The translations under genes and the position numbers were made by a program. From Micrasema longulum (lineage: Eukaryota > Arthropoda > Insecta > Trichoptera > Brachycentridae), in NCBI GenBank assembly GCA_022494885.1, contig JAGVSM010001242.1:62001-126000 (forward strand): a stretch of DNA of 64,000 nt, given 5' to 3'. This document shows positions 24,890 through 34,420 of this stretch, in pieces (the stretch's first letter is position 1; the number at the start of each line of letters is the position of its first letter). Below the pieces are notes generated by a model that worked only from the letters and a program-made list of their open reading frames with translations, ran no database searches and had not been told where the DNA came from.

Positions 24890-25000
24890 AGTTACAAAAT
24901 TGTAAGTGTGCTACGTTTGTATTTAACAATATATAAAAAAGAGTCAATAAAATTGTATGTGTTCTACGTTCGTATACATGTGTGTTTATGAATGTGTGTG
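24890..25000 (+). repeat. two-copy imperfect tandem repeat
   Basis: 'AAAATTGTAAGTGTGCTACG' followed by TTTGTAT recurs about 55 bp later as 'AAAATTGTATGTGTTCTACG' followed by TTCGTAT. A related string is at about 17340 ('AAAATTGTATGAGTGCGACG'). Confidence 0.5.
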
Positions 25001-25479
25001 AATGATTTATTATGATTTACTGAATTTAAATGTTTTTTTAAAAAACATTATCTGTAAAGCAGTTTTACAAATTACAATACTGGCCTTATCTTTATTTTCA
25101 AAACCCGATGAATTAAAAACGTGTCATTAAAACGAAAAACTTTCGCAGTTTCGTAGTAGGTACTAGGTACCTACCATTACAAAAGGTCCGATTCAGACAA
25201 ATTCTTTTACAAATGGATTCGAAACCCCTAGCGACCTATACAAGATTTCAATCCCAACCCTTCCTCGATTTTTACAACTTGTTTTACGCCTAAGGTAATT
25301 TATATTCCTGGTCTAAAAATACATTTGAATCTATTCATTTATTTTTACAGCACTCGAAAACGGTATTGTGATCAGAGCGTTGATATTTAAAAAACGTTAT
25401 AAGGTTTTTTCAACAAAATGAATAAAAGATATGAATAAATTAAGAGAAGAACAACTAAATGATATTAAATATTTTGTAT

Positions 25480-26030
25480 AATCACTTAACGACTTTTCTA
25501 TGCCTACCGATTTCGAGATGTACCCGTCTCTTCATCGGGACACCGATTAAACCAACATGCAAAACCGACGATACACCTTTACCATGGCTGTTGCACAAAA
25601 ATATAAAATCAACACAATATGCATTTTAATAAGCATTTAATTTTTTGTTATTTAAAAAATAGTTGAAAAAAGAGGGAGAAGATGAAGGGAAAGGCGTGAG
25701 TTTAATGGGTATAAGGTGACCATTACAATGAAACATCGTATAAAGGACTATATTGAAAAGTTGTTTGATTTTTGATCAAATGAACATTATTTTTTAAAGC
25801 TTTCTTAATGTAAAATATTTCCTTGATATTTAATTTTAACCTTTTATTATTCATAGGTAAGATTTTAACTCTTGCATCTTTATACGGTCACGATCAAAAT
25901 TGATTTGCGAATAATGCAACAAGTATGGTAAAGGTGTATAGTGGGATTCGCGTGCTAGTTTCATTGGTGTCCCGATGAAGAGACGAGTACGCCTCAAAAC
26001 TGGTCGACACAGAAAAGTCGGTAAGTGGTT
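25480..26030. mobile_element. inverted-repeat Penelope-like remnant with hammerhead-like ends
   Basis: Arms of about 120 bp (25480-25600 and 25905-26027) are imperfect reverse complements. They share 'GACTTTTCT', 'CTCTTCATCGGGACACC' and 'TATACACCTTTACCAT'. Read outward, each arm has a CCGATGAAGAGAC...GAAA/AAAAC layout like the hammerhead core found in termini of Penelope-like elements. The interior has no recognisable ORF. The assignment to Penelope rests on these ends only. Confidence 0.5.
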
Positions 26031-26443
26031 ATATACAAATATACAATAACATTAAATTTTATGTTTGACCACAAAGTCAATGCTTTAAATATTAATAATA
26101 TATGTAGAAGAAAAACTATTTTATTATTATCTTCTATATAAAAAGAAAGTATTAGCTTCTAGATTCAAGTGGAAAAAAAATCCAATTTGAACCCCTTTGC
26201 GCCAATTAAATGCTATCTATTCTAAATTTAGCATAAATCTGACTGTAATCAGACCAGTTTTAGGATAGCTTTCCTTTCTACGACAACTTAATTTTTTATA
26301 CACATTAGAGTTAGAAAGTACTAACTATAACAAAAAACTCATTGTTAATGTTTTTACACAATATAATTATATGTGGTATTTTAATTCAATGACAAAAAAC
26401 AAAAGTTATAATCGAAATACAATAAAAATATTAATAAATAAAA

Positions 26444-29400
26444 TCAGAAGTATAACTCTCTATCAACCCAGCCATTAGGAAACCTTCTGATTAAGTATTT
26501 TCGAAGCTCATCAGCAAATACAATAAGAAAGGCAAACGGTATTCCTGGCAACCAAAGAACCCAAGATATTGGCTGCGTGTACAATATTTCGTTAAAAATT
26601 GGAACGTATAAAATAACGCAAGTAATGGTAATCTCAAATATAATACCCGTATTAAGGATATGGTTCATCATTCCTTGGTGAATGAGGGACAGTCTTCGGG
26701 TCTTGCATATTATGACGTCAGCTACTTGAACTATCACAATACTGGCATAGTATGTTGATTGAGCGATAGTTTCCATTTTTTTCCTATCTGTATATGACCA
26801 TTCCTGTCCATACGAGTCTTTAAAATCATTTACTGAAACTGAATTCCATTCCTCTCTTGTAAAAATAAGATCTTTTGGATAAAATCCATATGCTGCCATA
26901 GCTGTAAAATAGGCAGTCATGGCAGCAGCTACCTGTATAATACCAACCTGAAAATACGTCATTTTGATTAAATTCCAAGTTACCAAATTATCTTTTTGAA
27001 GATCCCTTGGAGGTTTTGTCATAATATCTCTTTCAGCTTTTTCGTACGCCAAACTTATAGCGGGCCACAAATCTGTGAGAACGTTAATGGCAATAATAAG
27101 TAACGCATGAAGAGGGAGTGGAATTCCTATTGTAGCATACAAAATAAATGGAACCATTTCTGGAAGATTAGAAGTTAGTGTAAAGGCGATGCATTTTTTC
27201 AAATTATCGAAAATAAGTCTTCCTTCTTCGACTCCTAAAATTATAGAAGAGAAGTCATCATCTAATAAGATCATATCCGCGGCTTGCTTTGAAACATCAG
27301 TACCCGTTATTCCCATCGCAATGCCTATGTCAGCTTTCTTTAGAGCCGGAGAATCATTAACACCATCACCCGTAACTCCAACAACATGACCGATCCTTTG
27401 ACATGCTTCCACTATGATTAATTTTTGCTGTGGACTTGTCCTTGCGAAAGTTATTTCATCAACGTTTTCAATTATCAAATCTAACTGCAAAGTTGACATC
27501 GCTCTTAGATCTTCACCAGTAACAACGATTGCTTTATATTCTAATGGATCCACAGACTTAACAAAGTTTTTAAGATCCGCGTTAGCTTTAAAAGCATCAT
27601 CGTAAGGTGTCATATTGTGATCGGATATTATCCCTACTTTCCTGGATATTGCAAGTGCCGTTATTGGGTGGTCTCCGGTGACCATAATAACTTTTATTCC
27701 TGCTGATCTACATTTAGATATAGCATCAGGAACACTTTTTCTAGGAGGATCTATAAGTGATATAAGACCTAAAAAACGAAGACCAGTTATTGGAAAATTA
27801 ACATTTTCAGTATCGAAATCATAACCAATCGGAAAATTATGAATATTGAGATATAAATCACAGTACCCTAATACTCTTTCTCCTTTGTTTCCAAGCTCTG
27901 TGCAGATATTTTTAATGCTTTGTAAAACGCCAGGTGTCAATTCTTCATTATGTCCAGAATTCCAAATAGTTGAACACTTTTCCAAAATTATTTCAGGGGC
28001 ACCTTTCATTACCAACAAATGAATAGGTGAATTACCTAGCAAATGAATGGAAATTTGAAATTTTTTCGCAGAACTAAAAGGTATCTCGCATACTTTCGGA
28101 TTAAAATGGCGAATGTTTGTCGCTCTATGTTGTGATTCCATATAACGAAGGACGGCTGACTCAGAAGCATCACCTTTTATTTTCCGAATAGTAACAGGAA
28201 TAGTAACATCTTCCATAAATTCTGCTTTCAGGCATAAACAAGCGGCCCTTATGTAAGGGTTTTCATCAAAAGAGAAATCAAAATCACCGTGTGCGTCATG
28301 AATTTTCAGATTGAATGAAAGATGCGAGACTGACATGCGATTTTCGGTCAAAGTTCCGGTCTTATCTGAACAAATACAAGACATTGCTCCTAAAGTTTCC
28401 ACGGATTGTAATTTCTTCACGAGACAATTTTTCTTCTTCAGTTTCTGAGCTGTTAATGTTAACGATACGGTCAATGTTACTAACAAACCTTCAGGAACGT
28501 TGGCAATTATTATCCCTGTAAAATAATAAAACCCAGCCAGCCAACTTCTCTGTATTACGGTCACCATAATAAAGAACGTTCCTCCTAAAATAACCGCCAA
28601 AATTGTTATAATTTTAATGAAATGCTTTATTTCTATAGCAATGGGAGTTTCTTCTTTTTCTACACCCGATGCCAGTCCAGCTATTCTTCCTATAACTGTG
28701 CGTTCCCCAGTCGCCACTACTATTCCACGTGCAGTACCTTCTGTGATTTGACAAGAAAAGAAAGCCAAATTTTTCGTCTCCAGTGGATTTTCATGCGTAT
28801 AGTAAGTGGTTCGAGATTGGGGCTCAGCCTCTCCTGTAATTGATGACATATCAATACGGAAGTTACTCACATGAATAAGTCTCACGTCTGCAGGCACAAC
28901 TTCTCCCGCCATCATTTCGACGATATCACCCGTTACCAATTTCTCCACTGGTAACTCGTAGGTCCTACTATCGCGAACGACATTAGCTTTTTGGGGTATT
29001 AAATCAGAAAAACCTCTCATGACTTGATAGTTTTTGGCCTCTTGATAGAATGCAAAGAATCCTGTAAACAGAGTAACAGCGATTATGATTGCTCCCAAGT
29101 ATAAATTTTCATTTGACTCTTCCGCTTCTTCGGCGATAAACTGGATAAAATGAATGCAGATGGCGAGCGCTCCAGCGCACCATAACATCATGGGAAACCA
29201 CCCGAATAGATTGTGAAGAAACATTTTTAATAGAGAAAAATCGGTAACCACTTGCAAAGCATTTGGACCATCAGTTTTTAGTTGCTCCGCTGCTCTAGCT
29301 TCAGTCAGGCCAGTTTCGAGGTTCGTATCCAATATCTTACACAGCTGTTTCGGGGACAGGAAATGGGCAGCTATATTACTTTCCACTTTCCTCGTTCTTC

Positions 29401-29563
29401 CCAGTTCCAAGGTACTTCTTCTTCCCTGAACGCTGAGGTATGAAGTAATGCTGGTTCGTCGTGACAATCTTCTATTTTGAAAGACACATTTTGCCACTGG
29501 ACAAATGGATGTTTTCGGTTTTGGATCGAGAAAACCATGATCTAATCTGGAATGCTGAGACAT
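26444..29563 (-). CDS. Na+/K+-ATPase alpha-subunit-like P-type ATPase (intronless paralogue)
   Basis: A single 1039-codon ORF. The ATG at 29563 is the first in frame after a TAG four codons upstream and has A at -3; the stop is TGA at 26444-26446. P2C ATPase features in order: A-domain loop SSITGEAEPQ (TGE at 243-245), M4 'IIANVPEGLL' (Glu358), phosphorylation site CSDKTGTLT (Asp400), GDASES (464-469), LLVMKGAPE (about 517), the TGDGVNDSP hinge (731-739), beta-subunit contact SYGQ (917-920), and about ten membrane segments. Length is near the usual 1000-1020. Known family role: plasma-membrane Na+ export and K+ import with a beta subunit. Oddities: the first ~90 residues lack the usual Lys-rich start; the TGES Ser is Ala; M6 reads AINVLTD, so the usual first Asp is Asn827 while Asp831 is kept; the M5 Tyr is Phe794; the last residues are RELYF instead of the typical ETYY. 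The lack of introns suggests retroposition or intron loss; whether it pumps normally is uncertain. Confidence 0.93.
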   Translation of the reverse strand: MSQHSRLDHGFLDPKPKTSICPVAKCVFQNRRLSRRTSITSYLSVQGRRSTLELGRTRKVESNIAAHFLSPKQLCKILDTNLETGLTEARAAEQLKTDGPNALQVVTDFSLLKMFLHNLFGWFPMMLWCAGALAICIHFIQFIAEEAEESNENLYLGAIIIAVTLFTGFFAFYQEAKNYQVMRGFSDLIPQKANVVRDSRTYELPVEKLVTGDIVEMMAGEVVPADVRLIHVSNFRIDMSSITGEAEPQSRTTYYTHENPLETKNLAFFSCQITEGTARGIVVATGERTVIGRIAGLASGVEKEETPIAIEIKHFIKIITILAVILGGTFFIMVTVIQRSWLAGFYYFTGIIIANVPEGLLVTLTVSLTLTAQKLKKKNCLVKKLQSVETLGAMSCICSDKTGTLTENRMSVSHLSFNLKIHDAHGDFDFSFDENPYIRAACLCLKAEFMEDVTIPVTIRKIKGDASESAVLRYMESQHRATNIRHFNPKVCEIPFSSAKKFQISIHLLGNSPIHLLVMKGAPEIILEKCSTIWNSGHNEELTPGVLQSIKNICTELGNKGERVLGYCDLYLNIHNFPIGYDFDTENVNFPITGLRFLGLISLIDPPRKSVPDAISKCRSAGIKVIMVTGDHPITALAISRKVGIISDHNMTPYDDAFKANADLKNFVKSVDPLEYKAIVVTGEDLRAMSTLQLDLIIENVDEITFARTSPQQKLIIVEACQRIGHVVGVTGDGVNDSPALKKADIGIAMGITGTDVSKQAADMILLDDDFSSIILGVEEGRLIFDNLKKCIAFTLTSNLPEMVPFILYATIGIPLPLHALLIIAINVLTDLWPAISLAYEKAERDIMTKPPRDLQKDNLVTWNLIKMTYFQVGIIQVAAAMTAYFTAMAAYGFYPKDLIFTREEWNSVSVNDFKDSYGQEWSYTDRKKMETIAQSTYYASIVIVQVADVIICKTRRLSLIHQGMMNHILNTGIIFEITITCVILYVPIFNEILYTQPISWVLWLPGIPFAFLIVFADELRKYLIRRFPNGWVDRELYF

Positions 29564-29569
29564 TTTAAA

Positions 29570-30400
29570 AACCTAACTCGAATCTGACACTCGAAAAAGT
29601 AAAATGAATAATAAACAAATTTCAAACAAACCTTGACAAAGATTTCGAATTTTAAAAACAGTATTTTAAATAGTAAATAATTGAACAATAGAAAACTGGG
29701 GTAGAATTTAACGCATATTTAAAAATATTTTTTTGTGGGCAAGTAGATATTTAGTAAGTGATGGTGATTATAATAATATAAATAGAGCAGGTACCTACTC
29801 GCTGTTTTTGCATGCAGAATAAATAAAGAAGCGTATTTTTTTTATTAATTATGGTTTCTTGGTAATTTTCTACATTTTCATAGATTATTTTATAGTTAAA
29901 CTTTAAAGCATTGTTAACGATTTTTGTTTATCTGTAACATTTATATTATGTTGAGACGTATCTTAGAAAATAAAAACAGTTAAAGTCTTAAAGTAAATTA
30001 GTTCTATGAACAAATGTTATCACATTCCAAGGAAAAGTATAATTTATAAATCGAGGTATTTTCTTTAAAATATTATAATGAATACTACTTTAGGAAATAA
30101 TTCTATCATTTTTATGAACAAACATAGTATGTGCAAGAAATTGAACAAAAATAATATAAAACAATGTTGCAAGGAAAAACATGAGCAATAAAATAATGGT
30201 TTACAATATATCTAAAAACACGCTTTACGAAATAAAATAATTTAAGCTAACCCATGGCATTCCATCTTCATTGAACGTGTTGATGGGGAAGAGATCTACA
30301 AAATTGGAGTTGATCGATTTTTACTACAAAAAATGTACTGCACAAAATTGGTAAATCAAAATTACAAATTTTAAACAATATAAAATTATACTGAGTTATA
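29570..30400. other. AT-rich sequence upstream of the ATPase gene
   Basis: This would contain the minus-strand promoter of the ATPase. I see no clear TATA or initiator arrangement and no other gene. Confidence 0.35.
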
Positions 30401-30402
30401 TA

Positions 30403-30515
30403 CAAGAGGTCTCGGGATTGATTCAGGTTGATATGAATTTATTTTAAAAGGGTGTTTTTACACTAGAATATTTCATAGTCCCTCGACTGGTAATTGAAGG
30501 GTAAGACTGAACTTT
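30403..30515 (+). repeat. SINE B remnant
   Basis: 'ACAAGAGGTCTCGGGATTGA' (decayed box B) is followed by 'GGTTGATATGAATTTATTTT' and 'AATATTTCATAGTCCC', the SINE B body. The head is missing. Confidence 0.5.
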
Positions 30516-30529
30516 TTTTTTGTTAGATG

Positions 30530-31300
30530 AAGGTAAGATGATTTTACAAGATTTACATTAAAAATAAACTTAAAATTTACAGCATATTCAGTACAAAGTT
30601 TAAATAATAAAACATTCTACAGTAATACAACAAGAAAATCATAAGTTATGTTTCATAGCTGGGCAAAGTAAATAAAAAACTGTATATATTATGAAATGCA
30701 TGAATACATAATGAAAAAATAATGTCTTCAGTAGACTCAAATCAGTGTTTGATGTGTTATATTATAAGTTCAAAACAATAATAATTAATCTTTAAATTCT
30801 TTCTATTCTAATGGATTTGCCGTGCAAAATAAGTGCTCATTTTGTATTTAAAGTAAAAAGTTTAACCGACAGAAATTATATGAAGAAATGTTGTATCCTA
30901 TCACTCTATAATAAGCAAGCTAAACGAACGTCGTGATACAGATGTAGTATCATACATTTATTGTACATTCGTGGATATGAGACACTTATGTCAACATAAT
31001 TTATTTTCCATGAGCTCTGCGCTTTGGAGAAGAACAAATACCACTCCAAAGTTTGAGTCAGAAACATAGGTATTCCATCGAAAACATATGTATTCGCGAA
31101 CGCCATTTTTAATTAATAACAGTATTATCAAACTTGATGTGAACTCTTCAACTCTTAAAAAGCTGTGCTACAAATTCCTTTACACGCGGTGATGTAACAT
31201 TGTGTTACATTAAGCAAAACACTGAATATTCTGGAGTTGAAATAAAAAAAAAAACCTAGACAATGTAAAGTAATTTCTTTTCAATAATTTATTAAATTAA
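30530..31300. other. AT-rich intergenic sequence, nothing recognised
   Basis: Only short chance ORFs; no repeat match found. Confidence 0.4.
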
Positions 31301-31309
31301 ATTTTATTT

Positions 31310-31727
31310 AACAATGTTTGAGTATGTCCAAATGCTTACAGCCTAGGGAGTTGTTCATATTAAAATTTATTTCAACAGAGAGGGAAAACGTTTTTGAGAA
31401 GAGAATATGGAAGTCTAGGCATTTTACACACTGTGTAACATTCACCATTCTGCCCATGTTTGAATATTTGTATTTGAATGTTTGCGATAAAGGTTTCAGC
31501 TCTTTTACTTCACAAAAGTCGACAGATGGAAGAGTTGAGGAAATGTGGATGTTCAAATATGGGCAGAATGGTGAATGTTACAGTGTGTAAAGTGGCCACT
31601 CAAACCAGCCAATGACACATCATAAGCCCTGTAAGCACCTAGACTTCCATATTCCCTTCTCAAAAACGTTTTCCCTCTCTGTTGAAATAAATTTAAATAT
31701 AAATTTAATTTAAATTGTTAAGACCTT
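31310..31727. mobile_element. foldback family D element, inverted pair
   Basis: The left half (31310-31465) and right half (31540-31727) are reverse complements: 'CAACAGAGAGGGAAAACGTT', 'GAATATGGAAGTCTAGGCAT' and 'GTAACATTCACCATTCTGCC' on the left reappear mirrored on the right. Between them is a single-copy segment with 'TTTCAGCTCTTTTACTTCAC'. The outer left end begins AACAATGTTTGAGTATGTCC, the same terminus as the element at 40347-40603. Confidence 0.75.
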
Positions 31728-32149
31728 TTGTGAGCAGATTTCTAGAAATATTTTATTTTTCTATTTGGCCTACTTGAGTATTCTGATTATGTCTTACCGC
31801 GTAAGCACATGGATATTTTTTTGTATGACGTAATATATACCAACATTTTCTTATACTTGTATTTAAGTTTTGAAGCTTTAAAGATGTACTTTTGCCATAT
31901 CATTATTTTTAGGCTGTTGAGTCATGAATAAGAAACAATGTAGATTGTGTTTGTAACATTATAAAAGACGTCAAAACAGGGTGCTTTTAAAAATATATAT
32001 TTGGCATGACTTTATTTCTTTGAACAATGCAATTCGTATGTAAAGCTTTTAAATTTTTAGATTTGCTGCGTAGAAATATTTTTTAAAAACGAAATAGAAC
32101 TTATTGTCATGTGTGGAATTACGCAGTTTTGTTTGAGGCTATTTTTTTG

Positions 32150-32838
32150 TACTTATTTGTTTATAAATTTGTATAAACCACTTAATTTTTTTAAATTACA
32201 CTTCGACCGGTTTCGAGGTAACTACCTCATCGTCAGGAATTTAACTAACTTATAATTACACGCGTTGCTATTTATATAATAAAATATTGTGTAAAAGAGA
32301 CATACAATTAACAGAAAGAGAGAGAAAGAAGATAAAATAAATCATAACGGAAATAGTTTTATAAGAGGACTCGAAGTTAAATTTAATTGTTTATTTATTA
32401 TTTGAAGTTTTTGCTTAATGGCTTTACTAATTTCTAATCATTCTAAATTATCTAAACGAAAACCATTTTTATTGACATGCAAAATTTCTACACACGTTTC
32501 TTGATTAAATTCATGGTTTTCGGATATAAGATGATTTGCGAATTCTGAAAAATTATTATTACTCAGACATCTTATATGTTCTTTGATTCTAACTTTAAAT
32601 TTACGTGAAGTTTTTCCAATATATAAATTTGGGCAATTTAAACAATTTAATTTATAAATTCCCGAATGATTTAATTTATAAATTCCCGAATGATTTAATT
32701 TATCATCCTTATCTTTACAATTTGTTAATATTTTACCTATGTTATTATTAGTATAAAAAGCGAAGTGTAATTCTAATTGAAAAAAAAATAATAATAAAAA
32801 AATTAAGTGGTTTATACAAATTTATAAACAAATTAGTG
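32150..32838 (-). mobile_element. Penelope-like element fragment encoding a GIY-YIG nuclease domain
   Basis: Minus-strand translation of about 32342-32775 gives 'SGIYKLNCLNCPNLYIGKTS', then 'RKFKVRIKEHI', 'ENHEF', 'LE*LEI' and a basic tail. This is the GIY-YIG endonuclease domain that forms the C-terminus of Penelope-like retroelements; the RT domain is absent. One in-frame TGA lies in the LExLEI block. A 24-bp exact tandem duplication (32647-32670 and 32671-32694) repeats the GIY motif in frame (NHSGIYKL twice). The ends are inverted repeats (about 32150-32200 and 32762-32837, sharing 'TTTGTATAAACCACTTAATT'), as known for Penelope-like elements. It is 5' truncated and inactive. Confidence 0.85.
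32204..32237 (-). ncRNA. hammerhead-ribozyme-like core in the Penelope-like terminus
   Basis: The minus strand contains CTGACGA, a hairpin with GAGGT/ACCTC arms and an AGTT loop, then GAAACCGGTCG. This fits the CUGANGA ... stem II ... GAAA core of the small hammerhead motifs known in Penelope-like elements, except for one extra unpaired T after the first box. Activity is not implied. Confidence 0.5.
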
Positions 32839-33640
32839 TAAAATATCATACCACAAAGTGAAAAATGTTTTTGATAACAATAATATAATTTTTTGAAACT
32901 ATGTATTTTGCTTCATAACAAACAAATTTTTCTCCTATATAAAAGGGGAATGCATTGAAAAATGTTCAGATTATAGAGACAGTCGAACAGTTAGTTATGC
33001 AAGTGGAGAGGGTTACTAACACCGATGCCCCGCGGGGGTAGGTGGAGAGGATAAAACGCCATATTGCTCTGTCTTTGTATACGGACCTCGCTTCCTCTAC
33101 TTTTATACGCCTTTTTTTCGCACGTTGACATCTACGCCCTGTTTATTACTGTTGCATTTTCAAATAAGCGGAAAATAAAATAAATTCTAATCAAAAGTGT
33201 TTTTTTACATTTCGATTAACAAGACTGCCTAGTTCCAGTACCATTAAGACGATACATATGTTCATTACAAAATGGAATATCTTAATTCATACATAGAGAA
33301 ATAATTAAAATAATAAAGTAAAATTAGAGATGTATAAAAATAACACATAAGTATACATAATCTTGTATAATTTTTGGTTTTATTTTTTTTTTATAAATCT
33401 TGGGTATAAGGAAATTCATGTTTTAAAAAAAAAAATACATCAATCAAATGTGTTAATATGAAAAATGTTTGTAAAAGGCAGATTTGCCGTTTATGTTAAT
33501 AAAATACAATAAAATATCCAGAGAATAATATGTTTAAAAAGTAAGAGAATCTTGTAACGAAAAACTCCCTCAGAGACGTGAAAAATGTCAATGTCCAAAG
33601 TAATATTGTTTGATATAGAGATAGCCTTTCCAACAGGCAT
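32839..33640. other. intergenic sequence, no supportable gene
   Basis: A GC-richer stretch at about 33000-33130 (with GCCCCGCGGGGGTAGG, itself a short palindrome) is unexplained; the rest is AT-rich. Confidence 0.35.
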
Positions 33641-33642
33641 AA

Positions 33643-33893
33643 CTATTGGCATGTTGGTCCTGTATATTGGGATGTGAAATAGTCTATGCTGACGCTGTCT
33701 AAGGTTTCTGGAACATAAAAGCTAATGCTCCGCATAATTTCAGATTTGTCAATAATACCGCGCAACAATCGGAATAAATGCGTAGTTAAATATACATTTC
33801 TTCTGGTCTTAAAACTGCTGTAAGCAAGCATACCCTTGAGAGACTCATACCCGTATGCAGAGACAAACCTTAAGGTGAGGAAAGTACATTCTA
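33643..33893 (-). pseudogene. LINE ORF2 C-terminal fragment
   Basis: Minus-strand translation gives 'SFKTRRNVYLTTHLFRLLRG' and 'IIDKSEIMRSISFYVPE', the conserved L..RR....LF+LL.G.ID ... F.VP block near the end of jockey/I/R1-like ORF2 proteins. Only about 85 residues remain. The fragment's 5' end is the left arm of a palindrome (33847-33977). Confidence 0.6.
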
Positions 33894-33977
33894 TTGTCTT
33901 CATCTTCGGGTTATGCTCTGCATTTGAAATTAGAATGTACTTTCCTCACCTTAAGTTTTGTCTCTGTATACGGGTAT
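33847..33977. repeat. palindrome with 47-bp arms
   Basis: 33847-33893 and 33931-33977 are reverse complements with two mismatches, separated by 37 bp. The left arm is part of the LINE fragment coding sequence, so its 5' end has been copied in inverted orientation. Confidence 0.8.
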
Positions 33978-34239
33978 CAGTAGGATAAAGCCATGGATAA
34001 TATACGCACTCTCTTATGTAGAAAAACCAAAGAAATTTTTTTTGAACCCGCTCCACAAAGTCATGATCTAATTTAGGCGTGTTATAGCAAAATAAATAGA
34101 TAATAATACATTTGCGGTCATATAACTAGCGTGCACTTTTTCTTTCTGACAATAACCGATTGATTGAACCAATTTTGCCTTTGTTAGCTGGGCAAAGTGT
34201 CCAAAAAATGTATGTTATATCATTGTATGTATAAATAAA

Positions 34240-34420
34240 TTAAAAAAAAAAAAAACTTCTTTTATTTTGTCTCTTTCACATAAACACCGGCCACAAAAAG
34301 CGTCTCCATCTTCCTTGTTACAAGTTCTATTTTTGTGCTATTTCTTATACAGTAAAACAGATATATTCAAATAGGATAGATATATAAAGTTTTGTATTCT
34401 ATGTAGACTCCTGTTACACC
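34240..34420 (-). repeat. dispersed repeat family C, copy 3 (reverse)
   Basis: The minus strand carries 'AGAACTTGTAACAAGGAAGA', 'GAGACG' and 'TTTTTGTGGCCGGTG', matching the ends of the copies at 3585 and 15555. Confidence 0.55.

Noticed and set aside
27189..28843. several plus-strand ORFs inside the ATPase gene
   Set aside because: Short antisense shadows of the long minus-strand ORF.
32647..32700. CRISPR-like or satellite array
   Set aside because: Only two 24-bp units, inside Penelope-like coding sequence; a simple tandem duplication.
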